Shown here: positions 1-8,531 of the stretch, one piece after another | How the letters are laid out: every line of letters starts with the position of its first letter | How positions within the stretch are numbered: position 1 is the stretch's first letter | NCBI GenBank assembly: GCA_019419585.1 | Contig: DXZQ01000013.1 | Coordinates: forward strand, 1 to 64,000 | Direction: 5' to 3' | DNA from: Collinsella sp. | Lineage (GTDB): Bacteria; Actinomycetota; Coriobacteriia; Coriobacteriales; Coriobacteriaceae | Length of the DNA stretch: 64,000 nt | Translations under genes and position numbers: made by a program | Notes under the pieces: model-generated | What the model was told of the DNA's origin: nothing | Seen by the model: only the letters and a program-made list of their open reading frames with translations | The model's database searches: none

Positions 1-46
1 AGCGGTCGGCGGGGCCATTGTGGCTCTTGACAGCGGATTGGGTCAT
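1..46 (-). CDS. 5' end of an ORF overlapping the MFS gene stop (partial)
   Basis: An ATG at 46-44 overlaps the TGA stop of the upstream MFS half-gene in an ATGA arrangement and stays open to the left window edge, giving about 15 residues beginning MTQSAVKSHNGPAD. It could be a translationally coupled next gene or the frame-shifted remainder of the transporter. Too little is visible to decide. Confidence 0.3.
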   Translation of the reverse strand, partial: MTQSAVKSHNGPADR

Positions 47-660
47 ATGAGCGAGAGGAGGCCCCTTCCGTGGGAGACCTTGGGATCGTCCGCGGCATTG
101 GCGCGAATTCCCGCCTCGGGGAGGCGCCACATGTGAGCCGCGAAGACCACCAGCGCGGCGGAGACCACCGTGAACTGGATTTGAGGAGCCATGTCGAGCA
201 GCCGACCGACGATCAGGACGACGATGGCATAGCCGATAGTGCCACCCATGCGAATGCGAGAAAAGTCCAGGCCAGAGCGATCCGCGAGCTCGATGACGAG
301 GGAGTCGCTCAGGGGCAGGAGCCCCGAGAAAAACGCCGAGAATGCAAAGGTTACGAGAAGGACCGGGACGAACGTCGACGCCAGGTAATACAGCGGAGCG
401 AGTACCGCCGCCGCAAGGCAGAGGGCCACGATGACCGCGCGGCGGCGCCCGAGCTTGTCGGCGATCGTCGACCAGAGCGGCTGGATGGCGAGCGCACACA
501 CCGGGGTCGCCGCGAGGAGGATGCCGGTCTGGGCCGCGCTGAGGCCGAGGCTCGTGTAGTGAGCGGAGAGAAACGGCGAGTACACGCCCGCGCAGACCCA
601 GTAGAGTACGTTCGCGAAGAACAGCGAAGTCATACTTGCGTTTGTCTTGGCGTTGTGCAT
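43..660 (-). CDS. MFS transporter, N-terminal six-helix half only (truncated or split)
   Basis: This encodes 205 residues of a major facilitator superfamily permease resembling the LacY/HcaT-like MFS group. About six hydrophobic helices are visible, with the loop 2-3 motif 'ADKLGRRRA' near residue 67, followed by a hydrophilic linker ending GRGLLSLI and a TGA stop. Family members normally have 12 helices in about 400 residues, so the C-terminal half is missing from this frame. The start is supported by GGGAG seven bases upstream of the ATG. It is divergent from the RpiR regulator at 961, which probably controls it, so the cargo is likely a sugar or sugar derivative (inference). The stop overlaps another ATG, so a frameshift or a split gene is possible. 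Confidence 0.75.
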   Translation of the reverse strand: MHNAKTNASMTSLFFANVLYWVCAGVYSPFLSAHYTSLGLSAAQTGILLAATPVCALAIQPLWSTIADKLGRRRAVIVALCLAAAVLAPLYYLASTFVPVLLVTFAFSAFFSGLLPLSDSLVIELADRSGLDFSRIRMGGTIGYAIVVLIVGRLLDMAPQIQFTVVSAALVVFAAHMWRLPEAGIRANAADDPKVSHGRGLLSLI

Positions 661-745
661 CGTGCTTCTCCCTTCTTGCTCGCCGGGTGCCTGTCTGGGC
701 TTCGAAGTGATTCACCATCTAGCGTGAAACGGAGTTGCGAGGCGT

Positions 746-768
746 TGAAACAATGTTCTGTTGTTTCA
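746..768. promoter_or_regulatory. Inverted-repeat operator candidate 1 in the MFS/rpiR gap
   Basis: TGAAACAA (746-753) and TTGTTTCA (761-768) form a perfect 8-bp inverted repeat with a 7-nt spacer. Further TGAAAC or GTTTCA half-sites lie at 725-730, 783-790 and 891-898. Repeated TGAAA/TTTCA sites beside an RpiR-family gene suggest binding sites for that regulator. Confidence 0.55.
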
Positions 769-860
769 TCGTTTTCGTGCCGTTGTTTCACGGCTCATAA
801 GATAGCAGCTCAAGCTGAGATTGCGCCGAGGAAGTATCGATTTACCGTGAACGGTAGGAA

Positions 861-891
861 ATCAGCGGTGAAACGCTATTTCACCGCTGAT
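861..891. promoter_or_regulatory. 13-bp perfect palindrome, main RpiR operator candidate
   Basis: ATCAGCGGTGAAA at 861-873 is exactly repeated in inverse at 879-891 around a 5-nt spacer (CGCTA). It lies about 70-100 nt upstream of the rpiR-type start and shares the TGAAA/TTTCA core with the site at 746-768. The intergenic stretch 661-960 holds only these sites and weak promoter-like sequence, such as TTGACC at 920-925. Confidence 0.6.
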
Positions 892-960
892 GAAACAATT
901 TGCTTATTTTTCACCTCTCTTGACCTAAGATACAAAGCAAGCTAGGACCAAGGAGTAACC

Positions 961-1824
961 ATGGATAAGACAGGGGATGTGCTCAGCCACATCTGCGCGG
1001 TCATGAGCAGCCTATCCCCCTCGGAGAAGGCAATCGCAACGTATGTGCTCGACCACCCGTCGGATGTCGCAACGATGACCGTCCGCGAACTCGCCGCAGA
1101 AACCGGTACGTCACCGGCGTCTGTTTCGAGATTCGCAAGGACGCTTGACTACCGAACCTATTCGGACATGCGTCTGGCGCTCGGCATATCCATCAGCAGG
1201 GCATCCGGCGAAGAAAAGGCCACGGACGGCAGGATTACTCTGGACGACGTCGAGGGCTCCATCAAGTACGTCCTGTCTCACAAGGTCAAGGAGCTCTCCC
1301 AAACCGCCTCGCTCATTGACTCCGATGACTTTTCGGCAGTCGTCAATCTGCTCCACAACGCCAACCTCGTCCTGATCGCGGGCGTCGGCAACTCGATTAA
1401 CATGGGCGTAAACGCGGCGTTCAAGCTCTCGCAGGTTGGAGTCAGAGCGTTTTGCCCCAGTACCACCGAAGCCATGGTCTCCGTCGCAACCAGCCTCAAG
1501 GAGAATGACGTTCTGCTCGTCATTTCGACGTCCGGATACTCGAAGCGCCTCGTCAACATATTCGACTCTGCCGAGGATTCGAACACCCCCATCATCATGA
1601 TCACAGACAACCCGGATACGCCGCTCGCGAAGCGTGCCACGCATATCATCCGAGCCATCTCGCGAGATCAGGCCATCACCGGAACCGAGATCGCCTTCTC
1701 GCACAGCTCGATCAACTTCGTCATCGAGCTGCTGTTCCTCTTCCTGACCTCTTGCTGGGATGACCCGGTAGAGTTTAACAGGATCATCTCGAAGAATCTC
1801 ATGGGAGACAAGCAATACAGCTAG
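961..1824 (+). CDS. RpiR/MurR family transcriptional regulator
   Basis: A 287-residue regulator with the two expected domains. Residues 1-75 form the RpiR-type helix-turn-helix ('MTVRELAAETGTSPASVSRF'). Residues about 125-265 form a SIS phosphosugar-binding domain ('VLIAGVGNS', 'LLVISTSGYS'). RpiR proteins sense phosphorylated sugars and usually control adjacent catabolic genes. AAGGAG at 950-955 supports the ATG at 961. It is divergent from the MFS half-gene and followed 49 nt later by a Cof-type phosphatase, so the three are probably one sugar-phosphate-responsive module. The strong palindromes upstream argue for autoregulation. The ligand cannot be told from sequence. Confidence 0.9.
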   Translation: MDKTGDVLSHICAVMSSLSPSEKAIATYVLDHPSDVATMTVRELAAETGTSPASVSRFARTLDYRTYSDMRLALGISISRASGEEKATDGRITLDDVEGSIKYVLSHKVKELSQTASLIDSDDFSAVVNLLHNANLVLIAGVGNSINMGVNAAFKLSQVGVRAFCPSTTEAMVSVATSLKENDVLLVISTSGYSKRLVNIFDSAEDSNTPIIMITDNPDTPLAKRATHIIRAISRDQAITGTEIAFSHSSINFVIELLFLFLTSCWDDPVEFNRIISKNLMGDKQYS

Positions 1825-1873
1825 GACGACGCACGCCGGCGCACCGATGCCCAGACCGAAACGGGAGGACCCC

Positions 1874-2701
1874 TTGATAAAGCTCATCCTCGCAGACATG
1901 GATGGGACCCTGTTGCCGTTTGGCTCAAGGGTCGTATCGGAGCGCACGCACAGCGCGATTCTTTCGGCGCTCGATGCGGGCATCGCGTTCGGCCCCGCAA
2001 GCGGGCGCGACTACGCCGACCTGGCCGATGCCTTTGACGGCGACGCGCGCTGTTTCTCGACCGGCATCATGGCCAACGGAAAGAAGGTCTTCTCCAGCGG
2101 CGAACTCGTGTTCAAAAAGACGCTCTCGACGGAGGCCCTCGTCAAGCTCGATAGCGCTGTACGCCCCTACGCGGGGACGTCTCTCTGGCTAGTCGCCGAT
2201 GTCGATGAGACAGGCAAGCGCTGCGAGCAGTTCCTCTGCGCCGTCGAGCCTGGCGACGAATTCGCCCTGGAAGTCGTTAAGGACTCCGGAAGAGACATGG
2301 CGCTCGGAGACGTGCCCACGAACCGTGACGTCATAACCGCCGGCATCTTCGTCAACGTCAGCTCCGCCCCGACGGAAGTCGTTCGGAGTCGATGCAAGGA
2401 AGCCTGCCCAGAACTTGATTTCCCCTCGCCCGTCCCATTCTTCCTCGATGTTGTTCCGGCTGGCTGGAGCAAGGTAAACGGACTCGACGCGCTTCTCGGC
2501 AGCCTTGGGGTCACGCTGGACGAGGTCGCTTTTATCGGAGACTCGGAAAACGACGTGACGCTCCTCGAAAAGGTGCCGAACTCCTACGCAGTCGCGGGCG
2601 CGATGCCAGAGGCGAAGGCCGCGGCCCATCACCTGATCGGGAACGCAGCCGAGGACTCCGTCGCGAAGCTCATCGAACAGATTGTCCAGCAGCGAGGCTA
2701 G
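1874..2701 (+). CDS. Cof-type HAD-IIB sugar phosphatase
   Basis: A haloacid dehalogenase superfamily hydrolase of the Cof/YidA type. Motif I is 'LADMDGTLL' near the N terminus and the late motif is 'GDSENDVTLLEKV', with the large C2B cap expected between them. Such enzymes dephosphorylate sugar phosphates or similar metabolites in the cytosol. The TTG at 1874 is preferred because GGGAGGA lies at 1863-1869; an in-frame ATG at 1847 has no ribosome site. The product is 275 residues, normal for the family. It lies downstream of the RpiR-type gene on the same strand and is probably co-transcribed. Confidence 0.85.
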   Translation: MIKLILADMDGTLLPFGSRVVSERTHSAILSALDAGIAFGPASGRDYADLADAFDGDARCFSTGIMANGKKVFSSGELVFKKTLSTEALVKLDSAVRPYAGTSLWLVADVDETGKRCEQFLCAVEPGDEFALEVVKDSGRDMALGDVPTNRDVITAGIFVNVSSAPTEVVRSRCKEACPELDFPSPVPFFLDVVPAGWSKVNGLDALLGSLGVTLDEVAFIGDSENDVTLLEKVPNSYAVAGAMPEAKAAAHHLIGNAAEDSVAKLIEQIVQQRG

Positions 2702-2753
2702 GGTTCCGCCAGCGTGGCATGCGCCGCGTGCCTCGTCATCCGTTCGTGGCGCG

Positions 2754-2903
2754 CTACCTCGTGACGATCCAGAGCGTGGCCATCGTCGCGACGCCGATGC
2801 CTACGATGAGCGCGGCCCACAGGACGCGGACCACGGGGTTCATGTCGCCCGTCACCACCATGTCGTTCGCGTGCCAGAACCAGCTCTCGTTTCCCTTGCG
2901 CAT
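2754..2903 (-). CDS. Small single-pass membrane protein (49 aa)
   Basis: ATG at 2903-2901 has GGGAGG six bases upstream and reads 49 codons to a TAG at 2756-2754. The hydrophilic N terminus (MRKGNESWFWHANDM) is followed by one hydrophobic helix, roughly residues 24-46 ('VLWAALIVGIGVATMATLW'), and a short basic end. No family is recognised. A strong ribosome site, a sensible topology and an otherwise empty gap argue that it is real. It converges with the Cof-type phosphatase gene. Confidence 0.6.
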   Translation of the reverse strand: MRKGNESWFWHANDMVVTGDMNPVVRVLWAALIVGIGVATMATLWIVTR

Positions 2904-3121
2904 GATGCCCTCCCTTAGCCTCGATTACGCCATCTATGGCCGAGCAATCGCAGGTCACGTGCCATAGATTTGCCCTATGCCCAGCTTTCAGTTCTGTAAG
3001 GCGGCGGGAGCCTGTGCGAGGCCCCGAGTCCTGAGGCCGTTGCAATGAAAATGGGAATCAAGGGGCACGCATCAATCATATGGGTTCCTTTCGAGGACGA
3101 GAGCAAACGAAGCATCCATCA

Positions 3122-3127
3122 TATAAT
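3122..3127 (+). promoter_or_regulatory. -10 element of rlmKL
   Basis: A consensus TATAAT lies 28 nt before the ATG at 3155. No good -35 is visible at 16-18 nt spacing. The element falls inside the longer possible reading frame that starts at 3080, which supports the shorter protein. Confidence 0.5.
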
Positions 3128-3154
3128 GGAGCGACGCAACCAGAGAGGTCACCC

Positions 3155-5725
3155 ATGGAATTTTACGCAAGCTGCCCCGAGGGCTTTGAGTCCGCACTCG
3201 CCGATGAGCTTAAACGGCTCGGACTTTCGCATGTCCGCCGCCTGAAGGGCCGCGCTACGTTTGAGGGCGAGCTCGAAGAAGGCTACCGCGCCTGTCTGTG
3301 GTCGCGCCTGGCCAGCCGCGTGTTTGTGGTGCTTGGGCGCTTTGAGGCGCAGGATGCCGACAAGCTGTACGATAGCGTTTGCGACATCGCCTGGGAGACC
3401 ATCATCCGCCCCGGCGCCACCATCGCCATTACCGCCCGCGGCGTGACCGAGCAGCTGCGCAACACGCGCTTCTCGGCTCTGCGCGGCAAGGACGCGCTGT
3501 GCGACCGTCTGGCCGAGACCACGGGCCGTCGCGCCGATGTCGATGCCGCCGATCCCGACGTTCACCTGCTGCTTTCGCTGCGTCAGCGCCGTGCGAGCAT
3601 CAGCCTGGACCTTTCGGGCGATCCGTTATTCAAACGCCTGCCGCCTGCCGCGACCCGCGCCGGCGAGGGCACGCACGTGCTGCGCCCCGACTACGCCGCC
3701 CTGGTGCTTTCGCAGGTCGGCTGGACCGCGCTATGCGAGCGCGAGCTGACGGCCGACGATTACGAGAACGAGGCTCTGCCCACGCTGGTCGACGCCTCAT
3801 GCGCCGGCGGCGGCCTGCTGCTAGAGGCCGTGAACATTCTGACCGACCGCGCCCCGGGCGCTGCACGCGAGCGCTGGGGCTTTGAAGGCTGGCAGCTGCA
3901 CGACACCGCTCTGTGGAAGCAGCTACTTGCCGAGGCACGCGAGCGCGAGGCGGCAGCGCGCGAGCGCCAGGCACGCATCGTCGCCGTGGACATCGACCCC
4001 GCCGCCCGCAAGACCGCCGAGCGCATGGTCAAGTGCGCCGGTTACAAGCGCTTTGTCGATTTTTGCGCCGCCAAATCTGCCACCGTACTGGACCACGCGG
4101 GCGCCGTCGCCGGTGCCGCCCTCGTCGCGGATACGACCGAGACACCGCTGTCGCTTATGCACGACGCCATGACGCTCATCGGCGAGCTGCGCCGCGCGCC
4201 CGAGCTCGCCTCGGCGCCGGTCGCCGCGCTCACCCGCGATGGCCTTATGGCCCGCGCGCTCCGCGCCGAGCCCGCGCGCTCCATCGCCGTCATGCCCAAC
4301 AACGAAGAGGCGACTATCGAGGTTTGGCCCTCGCTCGACCACGCCGCCGCGGCATTTGAAGCTGCGACCAGCGCGGATGCCGAGGAGCAGACCGCGGATG
4401 CCAACGACGTCATCAGCGACGAAGCCGCCGCTTCCGCCATGCCCGAGCCTGCCGCCATGCTCGACCTGGGTGACGGCAAGCCGCTGCCCGTGCTCATCCC
4501 CGAGTCCGGGCAGTTCGCCAACCGCCTGCGCAAGAACGCACGCCTGCGCCGCAAGTGGGCCAAGCGCGAGGGCGTGAGCTGCTACCGCGTCTACGATGCC
4601 GACCTGCCCGACTACTCCGCCGCCATTGACCTGTACGAGGGCTGCCCGCAGACGCCGGGCCGCTGGCTCGTCATCGCCGAATACGCCGCGCCCAAGACCA
4701 TCGACCCCGCGCTAGCCCAGGCCCGCATGCTCGACATCTTGGCCATCGCACCGCGCATCCTAGATGTCCCGGCAGAGCATGTGCACGCCAAGGCCCGCAT
4801 GCGTTCGCGCGGCGGTTCGCAGTACGGCAAGCAGGGCGCCGGCAAGGGCGCATCGGGCGAACGCGCCAACATCGCACGCCGTCGCCTGCCACTCATCGAA
4901 GAGGGCGGGCTCACCTTTGCCGTCAACTTTGACGACTACCTGGATGTGGGTATCTTCCTGGACCACCGCGTCACCCGCAACCTGGTGCGCGAGCACGCCA
5001 AGCAGGCGCGGCGCTTCCTCAACCTGTTCGCCTACACCGGCACCGCCACCTGCTATGCGGCAGACGGCGGCGTCGAGGAAACTGTGACGGTCGACCTTTC
5101 CAACACCTATCTGGACTGGGCCGAGCGCAACATGCGACAGAACGGCTTTGTGGGGCCGCAGCATCACTTTGTGCGCGATGACGTGCTCGCCTGGATTCGC
5201 GACCAGCGCCAGACGCGCAACCGCTGGGACCTGATTTTTGTCGACCCGCCCACGTTTTCGAACTCGTCCAAGATGGGCCGCCGCACCTGGGATGTCCAGC
5301 GCGACCATGTTGAGCTTTTGGCCGGCGTATCTCGCCTGCTCGCACAGGGCGGGCACGCCATCTTTAGCTGCAACCTGCGCGGCTTCCGCCCCGAGACGCG
5401 CAAGCTCGCGCGAGCGGGCGTCGTGCTGGAGGACATTACGGCGCAGACCATCCCCGAGGATTTCGCGCGCAACCAGAAGGTGCACCACTGCTATATCGTG
5501 CGCCGCCTGTCCATCGAGGACGCCATGGCAGAGGTCGGCTTTAGCGCCGAGGAAATTGCCGAGCGCATCGAGGAGCTGCGCAACCCCGAAGCCCGCAAGC
5601 CTCGCGCAGCATCGCCCGCGCACGCGCAGGCCGGCCATGGCAAGCCCAACTTTGCCGGCAAGCCCTCCCCCGCCGGCAAACCTAAAAAGAAGAAGTTCTA
5701 CGCCAGCAAGCCCAAGGGCAAATAA
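3155..5725 (+). CDS. rlmKL: Fused 23S rRNA methyltransferase RlmKL, RlmL active site degenerate
   Basis: An 856-residue protein in the order THUMP domain (about 1-160), RlmL-type methyltransferase fold (about 165-450) and RlmK-type methyltransferase (about 480-800), plus a Lys/Pro-rich tail. In enterobacteria the fused enzyme makes m2G2445 and m7G2069 in 23S rRNA. The RlmK half looks intact: 'LFAYTGTATCYAA' for SAM binding and 'DPPTFSNSSKM' for catalysis. The RlmL half keeps 'DASCAGGGLLLEA' and 'VAVDIDPAA', but where 'NPPYGER' is expected it reads 'LVADTTETPLS', so that site is probably inactive. The start was chosen for MEFYASCPEG, the usual RlmL N terminus, and for the TATAAT just upstream. 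Confidence 0.88.
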   Translation: MEFYASCPEGFESALADELKRLGLSHVRRLKGRATFEGELEEGYRACLWSRLASRVFVVLGRFEAQDADKLYDSVCDIAWETIIRPGATIAITARGVTEQLRNTRFSALRGKDALCDRLAETTGRRADVDAADPDVHLLLSLRQRRASISLDLSGDPLFKRLPPAATRAGEGTHVLRPDYAALVLSQVGWTALCERELTADDYENEALPTLVDASCAGGGLLLEAVNILTDRAPGAARERWGFEGWQLHDTALWKQLLAEAREREAAARERQARIVAVDIDPAARKTAERMVKCAGYKRFVDFCAAKSATVLDHAGAVAGAALVADTTETPLSLMHDAMTLIGELRRAPELASAPVAALTRDGLMARALRAEPARSIAVMPNNEEATIEVWPSLDHAAAAFEAATSADAEEQTADANDVISDEAAASAMPEPAAMLDLGDGKPLPVLIPESGQFANRLRKNARLRRKWAKREGVSCYRVYDADLPDYSAAIDLYEGCPQTPGRWLVIAEYAAPKTIDPALAQARMLDILAIAPRILDVPAEHVHAKARMRSRGGSQYGKQGAGKGASGERANIARRRLPLIEEGGLTFAVNFDDYLDVGIFLDHRVTRNLVREHAKQARRFLNLFAYTGTATCYAADGGVEETVTVDLSNTYLDWAERNMRQNGFVGPQHHFVRDDVLAWIRDQRQTRNRWDLIFVDPPTFSNSSKMGRRTWDVQRDHVELLAGVSRLLAQGGHAIFSCNLRGFRPETRKLARAGVVLEDITAQTIPEDFARNQKVHHCYIVRRLSIEDAMAEVGFSAEEIAERIEELRNPEARKPRAASPAHAQAGHGKPNFAGKPSPAGKPKKKKFYASKPKGK

Positions 5726-5729
5726 CAAA

Positions 5730-5794
5730 GTTGCGGTGGAATACGGACTGTTTTGCCTAGAATGAGGCAAAGTTAGGCCGTATTTCACCGCAAC
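5730..5794. repeat. Hairpin repeat family GTTGCGGTGG, copy 1 (convergent terminator position)
   Basis: Arms GTTGCGGTGGAATACGG (5730-5746) and CCGTATTTCACCGCAAC (5778-5794) pair over 17 bp with one G-T. An inner TTTGCCT/AGGCAAA stem lies inside. It sits between the convergent ends of rlmKL and kdpE, so it probably terminates both transcripts. A second copy with the same arms lies at 31047-31111. Confidence 0.8.
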
Positions 5795-5819
5795 TCATAT
5801 TGGGATGGTGGATGCCGAC

Positions 5820-6533
5820 CTATCCCTGGATGACCAATCGGTAACCAATACCCACGTGCGTCTGGATATAGCGCGGATGCGCGGGGTCGGACTCGATTTT
5901 CTTGCGCAGCGTGCCCATAAAGACGCGCAGGCTCGCCAGGTCGCTCTTGGTCGCCGTGCCCCAAATCTCGTGCAGGATAAACTGGTGCGTCAGCACCTTG
6001 TCGGCGTTGTGCGCCAGCAGGCACAAAAGCTTGTACTCGATCGGCGTCAGATGCAGTTCCTCGCCATCCATCATGGCGATGCCGGCATCAAAATCGATAT
6101 GCAGCTCACCGGTATCGAACGAGCCCTCGGAGGCAACGCCGCCCGTTTGCGCATACGAAAGGCGCCTGAGCGTCGTGCGAATGCGCGCAAGCAGCTCCTC
6201 GACCGAAAACGGCTTGGTCAGGTAGTCGTCAGCACCGGCATCGAGCGCACGAATCTTGTCCGCATCCTCACTGCGCGCCGAGACCACAATGATCGGCATG
6301 CCCGACCATGCGCGCACCGACTCGACTACCTTGACACCGTCCATATCGGGCAGGCCCAGATCGAGCAGCACAATGCTCGGCGCCTGCGATGAGGCGGCGG
6401 CGATGGCGGCATGGGCGGTTTCCACGGCCATATGGCGCAAGCCGTGCGCCTCGAGCGCGGCGACGATAAGGTTGCGGACGGCGGGATCGTCCTCAACGAC
6501 CAAGATGAGTGGTTTTGCGGCAGAGTTCGGCAC
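5820..6533 (-). CDS. kdpE: KdpE-like OmpR-family response regulator
   Basis: A 237-residue two-component regulator. The receiver domain has the acidic pair in 'VVEDD' (residues 12-16), phospho-acceptor Asp58 in 'VLLDLGLPDMDG' and 'LTKPF'. The C-terminal winged helix has 'HLTPIEYKLLCLLA', typical of KdpE. The GTG start at 6533 follows AAGGAG, which overlaps the kdpD stop region, so translation is probably coupled. KdpE activates potassium-uptake genes when potassium is low. Here the partner is the KdpD-like kinase just upstream and the likely target is kup, since no kdpFABC genes are in view (inference). Confidence 0.88.
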   Translation of the reverse strand: MPNSAAKPLILVVEDDPAVRNLIVAALEAHGLRHMAVETAHAAIAAASSQAPSIVLLDLGLPDMDGVKVVESVRAWSGMPIIVVSARSEDADKIRALDAGADDYLTKPFSVEELLARIRTTLRRLSYAQTGGVASEGSFDTGELHIDFDAGIAMMDGEELHLTPIEYKLLCLLAHNADKVLTHQFILHEIWGTATKSDLASLRVFMGTLRKKIESDPAHPRYIQTHVGIGYRLVIQG

Positions 6534-6537
6534 GGCG

Positions 6538-8163
6538 CTACTCCTTATCAAACGAAACGTCGGCGGCGGGAAGCCCAATCGTAAAGACCGAGCCGTGCGG
6601 ATCCGCCGCGGCAACCTCTATGCTACCGCCATGCGCCAGCGCAATGGAGCGGCAGAGCGAAAGTCCCAAGCCCACGCTGCGGTGGCTGTCGGCCAAACCG
6701 TGGTTGGCGGTGTAGAACGACTCAAAGATGCGTTCACGGTCCTCGGGTGCGATGCCCGGGCCGTCATCGGCCACCGAGCACGCCACACGTCCATCGTCGA
6801 CGCTAATCGAAATCATGATATGCGAGCCCGCGGGCGTATAGGTGATGGCGTTGTTCACCAGATTGACCACCAGCTGCACCATCAGGCGTGCATCGACGTT
6901 GACGAGCGCCGGCTCATCGCACGCCACCACCTTAAGGTCGTGCTCGCGCACGGCAGGGTTCACGTGGCGCAGCGCCTCCTCGACGATATCGTCCATGAGC
7001 TCGAGCGTGGTCGACAGGCGCATACCGCCACCCTCGAGCTTGGTGATGGCGAGCAGATTCTCGACGGTGGCGTTGAGCCACAGCGCATCCGAGCGAATGG
7101 ATAGAAGCAGGCCGCGGCGCGTCTGGGCATCGAGCACCGCGGTGCCGGTCGAGCCCTGATCGAGCAGCACGTCGGCATTACCCGAAATACTGGTAAGCGG
7201 CGTGCGCAGATCATGCGAGATGGAGCGCAGCAGGTTGGCGCGCAGCTGTTCGTTTTTGGCGAGCACCGCCGCTTCCTCGCGGGCCTCCATGGCGCGGGCG
7301 CGGTCGAGCGCCAGCTCGCCTTCGCTCACGATGGCATCGGCAAGTGTCCGCTCCTCATGCGTCAGCACGTCGGGCTCGGCAACGATAGCCAGCACGCCCA
7401 CCACCGAGGCGGGGTCGCCCGAGCGGACGAAGCCGTCGCCCGTGCGAACCGTCAGGTAGATGCCATAAAACGCCGAGCCGCCATAGGTGGCATCGAGCGG
7501 CGTTCCCACATAGGCGGACGCCGAGAGCCGCGGCGGCATCTGCGGCGCCAGTTCGTGCACCGGCGCGGCATCGCCCACGGCCGTGTATGTCGCACGCGGC
7601 AGCAGGTCATCGCCCTCGGCGTCAGCGCTGTACCACACGACCGGACAGCCCGAAAGACGAGCCAGCTGCGTTGCCATGGCATGGACAATCTGCTGCTGAT
7701 CGGCGCACCGCTGCAGCATGCGGTTGGTCTCGAGCACCATATGCGTGCGGCGGTCGCTGGCGGCAGCCTGTGCCAAGGCACGGCGCAGGGCCAACGCAAT
7801 CGAGCTCGACACAAGCGAGACCACGAACATGATGAAGAACATGCCGGGATAGACGCGGTCGATAAACGACAGCGAGTAGCGCGGGCCGACAAACAAGAAG
7901 TTGTAGAGTGCCACAGCAGCAGCCGAGCTCAGCAAGCAATACAGGCGACTCCAGGTAAAGAATGCGCACAGCTGAACGGCGAACACATAGACGATCATGA
8001 TGCTCGGCGCGAGACCCGGATGGTCGAGCAGCGCGCCCACAATCGTCGCCGCGACCAGCAGTCCCACCGATACGCAGGCGTCATACAGAGGAGTGCGGCG
8101 CGTCAGCGTTGTGCGCCGCCACCAAAAGCTATCGGCAATATCGCCGTCCGTACGGACGTCCAT
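6538..8163 (-). CDS. kdpD: KdpD-like sensor kinase lacking the N-terminal KdpD/USP domains
   Basis: A 541-residue membrane histidine kinase. Four transmembrane helices (about 28-130, DUF4118 type) are followed by a GAF-like region, a HisKA box with His317 in 'SISHDLRTPLTSISGN', and a HATPase with 'DDGPGI' and 'GLGLSL'. Full KdpD is about 890 residues and begins with a KdpD ATP-binding domain and a universal-stress-like domain; both are absent, and the protein starts just before the membrane part. It ends four bases before kdpE. It probably phosphorylates KdpE in response to potassium or turgor, but the missing cytosolic domains suggest different signal input. Confidence 0.88.
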   Translation of the reverse strand: MDVRTDGDIADSFWWRRTTLTRRTPLYDACVSVGLLVAATIVGALLDHPGLAPSIMIVYVFAVQLCAFFTWSRLYCLLSSAAAVALYNFLFVGPRYSLSFIDRVYPGMFFIMFVVSLVSSSIALALRRALAQAAASDRRTHMVLETNRMLQRCADQQQIVHAMATQLARLSGCPVVWYSADAEGDDLLPRATYTAVGDAAPVHELAPQMPPRLSASAYVGTPLDATYGGSAFYGIYLTVRTGDGFVRSGDPASVVGVLAIVAEPDVLTHEERTLADAIVSEGELALDRARAMEAREEAAVLAKNEQLRANLLRSISHDLRTPLTSISGNADVLLDQGSTGTAVLDAQTRRGLLLSIRSDALWLNATVENLLAITKLEGGGMRLSTTLELMDDIVEEALRHVNPAVREHDLKVVACDEPALVNVDARLMVQLVVNLVNNAITYTPAGSHIMISISVDDGRVACSVADDGPGIAPEDRERIFESFYTANHGLADSHRSVGLGLSLCRSIALAHGGSIEVAAADPHGSVFTIGLPAADVSFDKE

Positions 8164-8191
8164 CAGCGCCCCGCCCCTCTCTCAAAAACAA

Positions 8192-8229
8192 AAACCACCA
8201 CAAAGGGACAGGCACCTTTGTGGTGGTTT
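8192..8229. repeat. Hairpin with GGGACAGG-type loop (stem AAACCACCACAAAGG)
   Basis: AAACCACCACAAAGG (8192-8206) pairs perfectly over 15 bp with CCTTTGTGGTGGTTT (8215-8229) around GACAGGCA. A second partial right arm follows at 8232-8243. Related hairpins with the same stem word lie at 49740-49778 and 49969-50005. It sits between the small membrane protein gene and kdpD. Confidence 0.8.
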
Positions 8230-8275
8230 CCCTTGTGGTGGTTCCAAGTGTAAAGCCTTCTACGACCGGCGGTCG

Positions 8276-8470
8276 CTAGACAAACAGCACGTGCGCGAGC
8301 AGCGCGCAAACGCACGCCGCGACAAGCAGCGTCACCACGATCGAGATCACGCGATCGGCCATATCCATGTTGGCACGGTTCGTCAAAAACCGATCTTCGG
8401 CGGCGTCGGCGCGTGCCTCACGTACCAGCTCGGCAACCACCTCGCGGCCATCAAGCATCTTTGCATCCAT
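8276..8470 (-). CDS. Small membrane protein between kup and kdpD (64 aa)
   Basis: The ATG at 8470 has GGGGAGG five bases upstream and is preferred over an in-frame ATG at 8500. The product has a charged, helix-prone N-terminal half (residues 1-38, rich in Glu, Arg and Ala) and one hydrophobic segment near the C terminus (about 41-64, 'VISIVVTLLVAACVCALLA'). No family is recognised. It lies directly after kup and before kdpDE on the same strand, so it may be a Kup-associated subunit or modulator, comparable in position to small Kdp peptides (inference from position only). Confidence 0.65.
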   Translation of the reverse strand: MDAKMLDGREVVAELVREARADAAEDRFLTNRANMDMADRVISIVVTLLVAACVCALLAHVLFV

Positions 8471-8531
8471 GTTTGCCTCCCCGGTCTCAATCTTGTCCAT
8501 CGAAAACCAACTCCGTGCAACCTGTCGGCGC

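Noticed and set aside
2682..3045. Overlapping short ORFs around 2.7-3.0 kb on both strands
   Set aside because: Only the 49-codon minus-strand frame has a ribosome site and sensible composition; the others are Arg/His-rich shadows.
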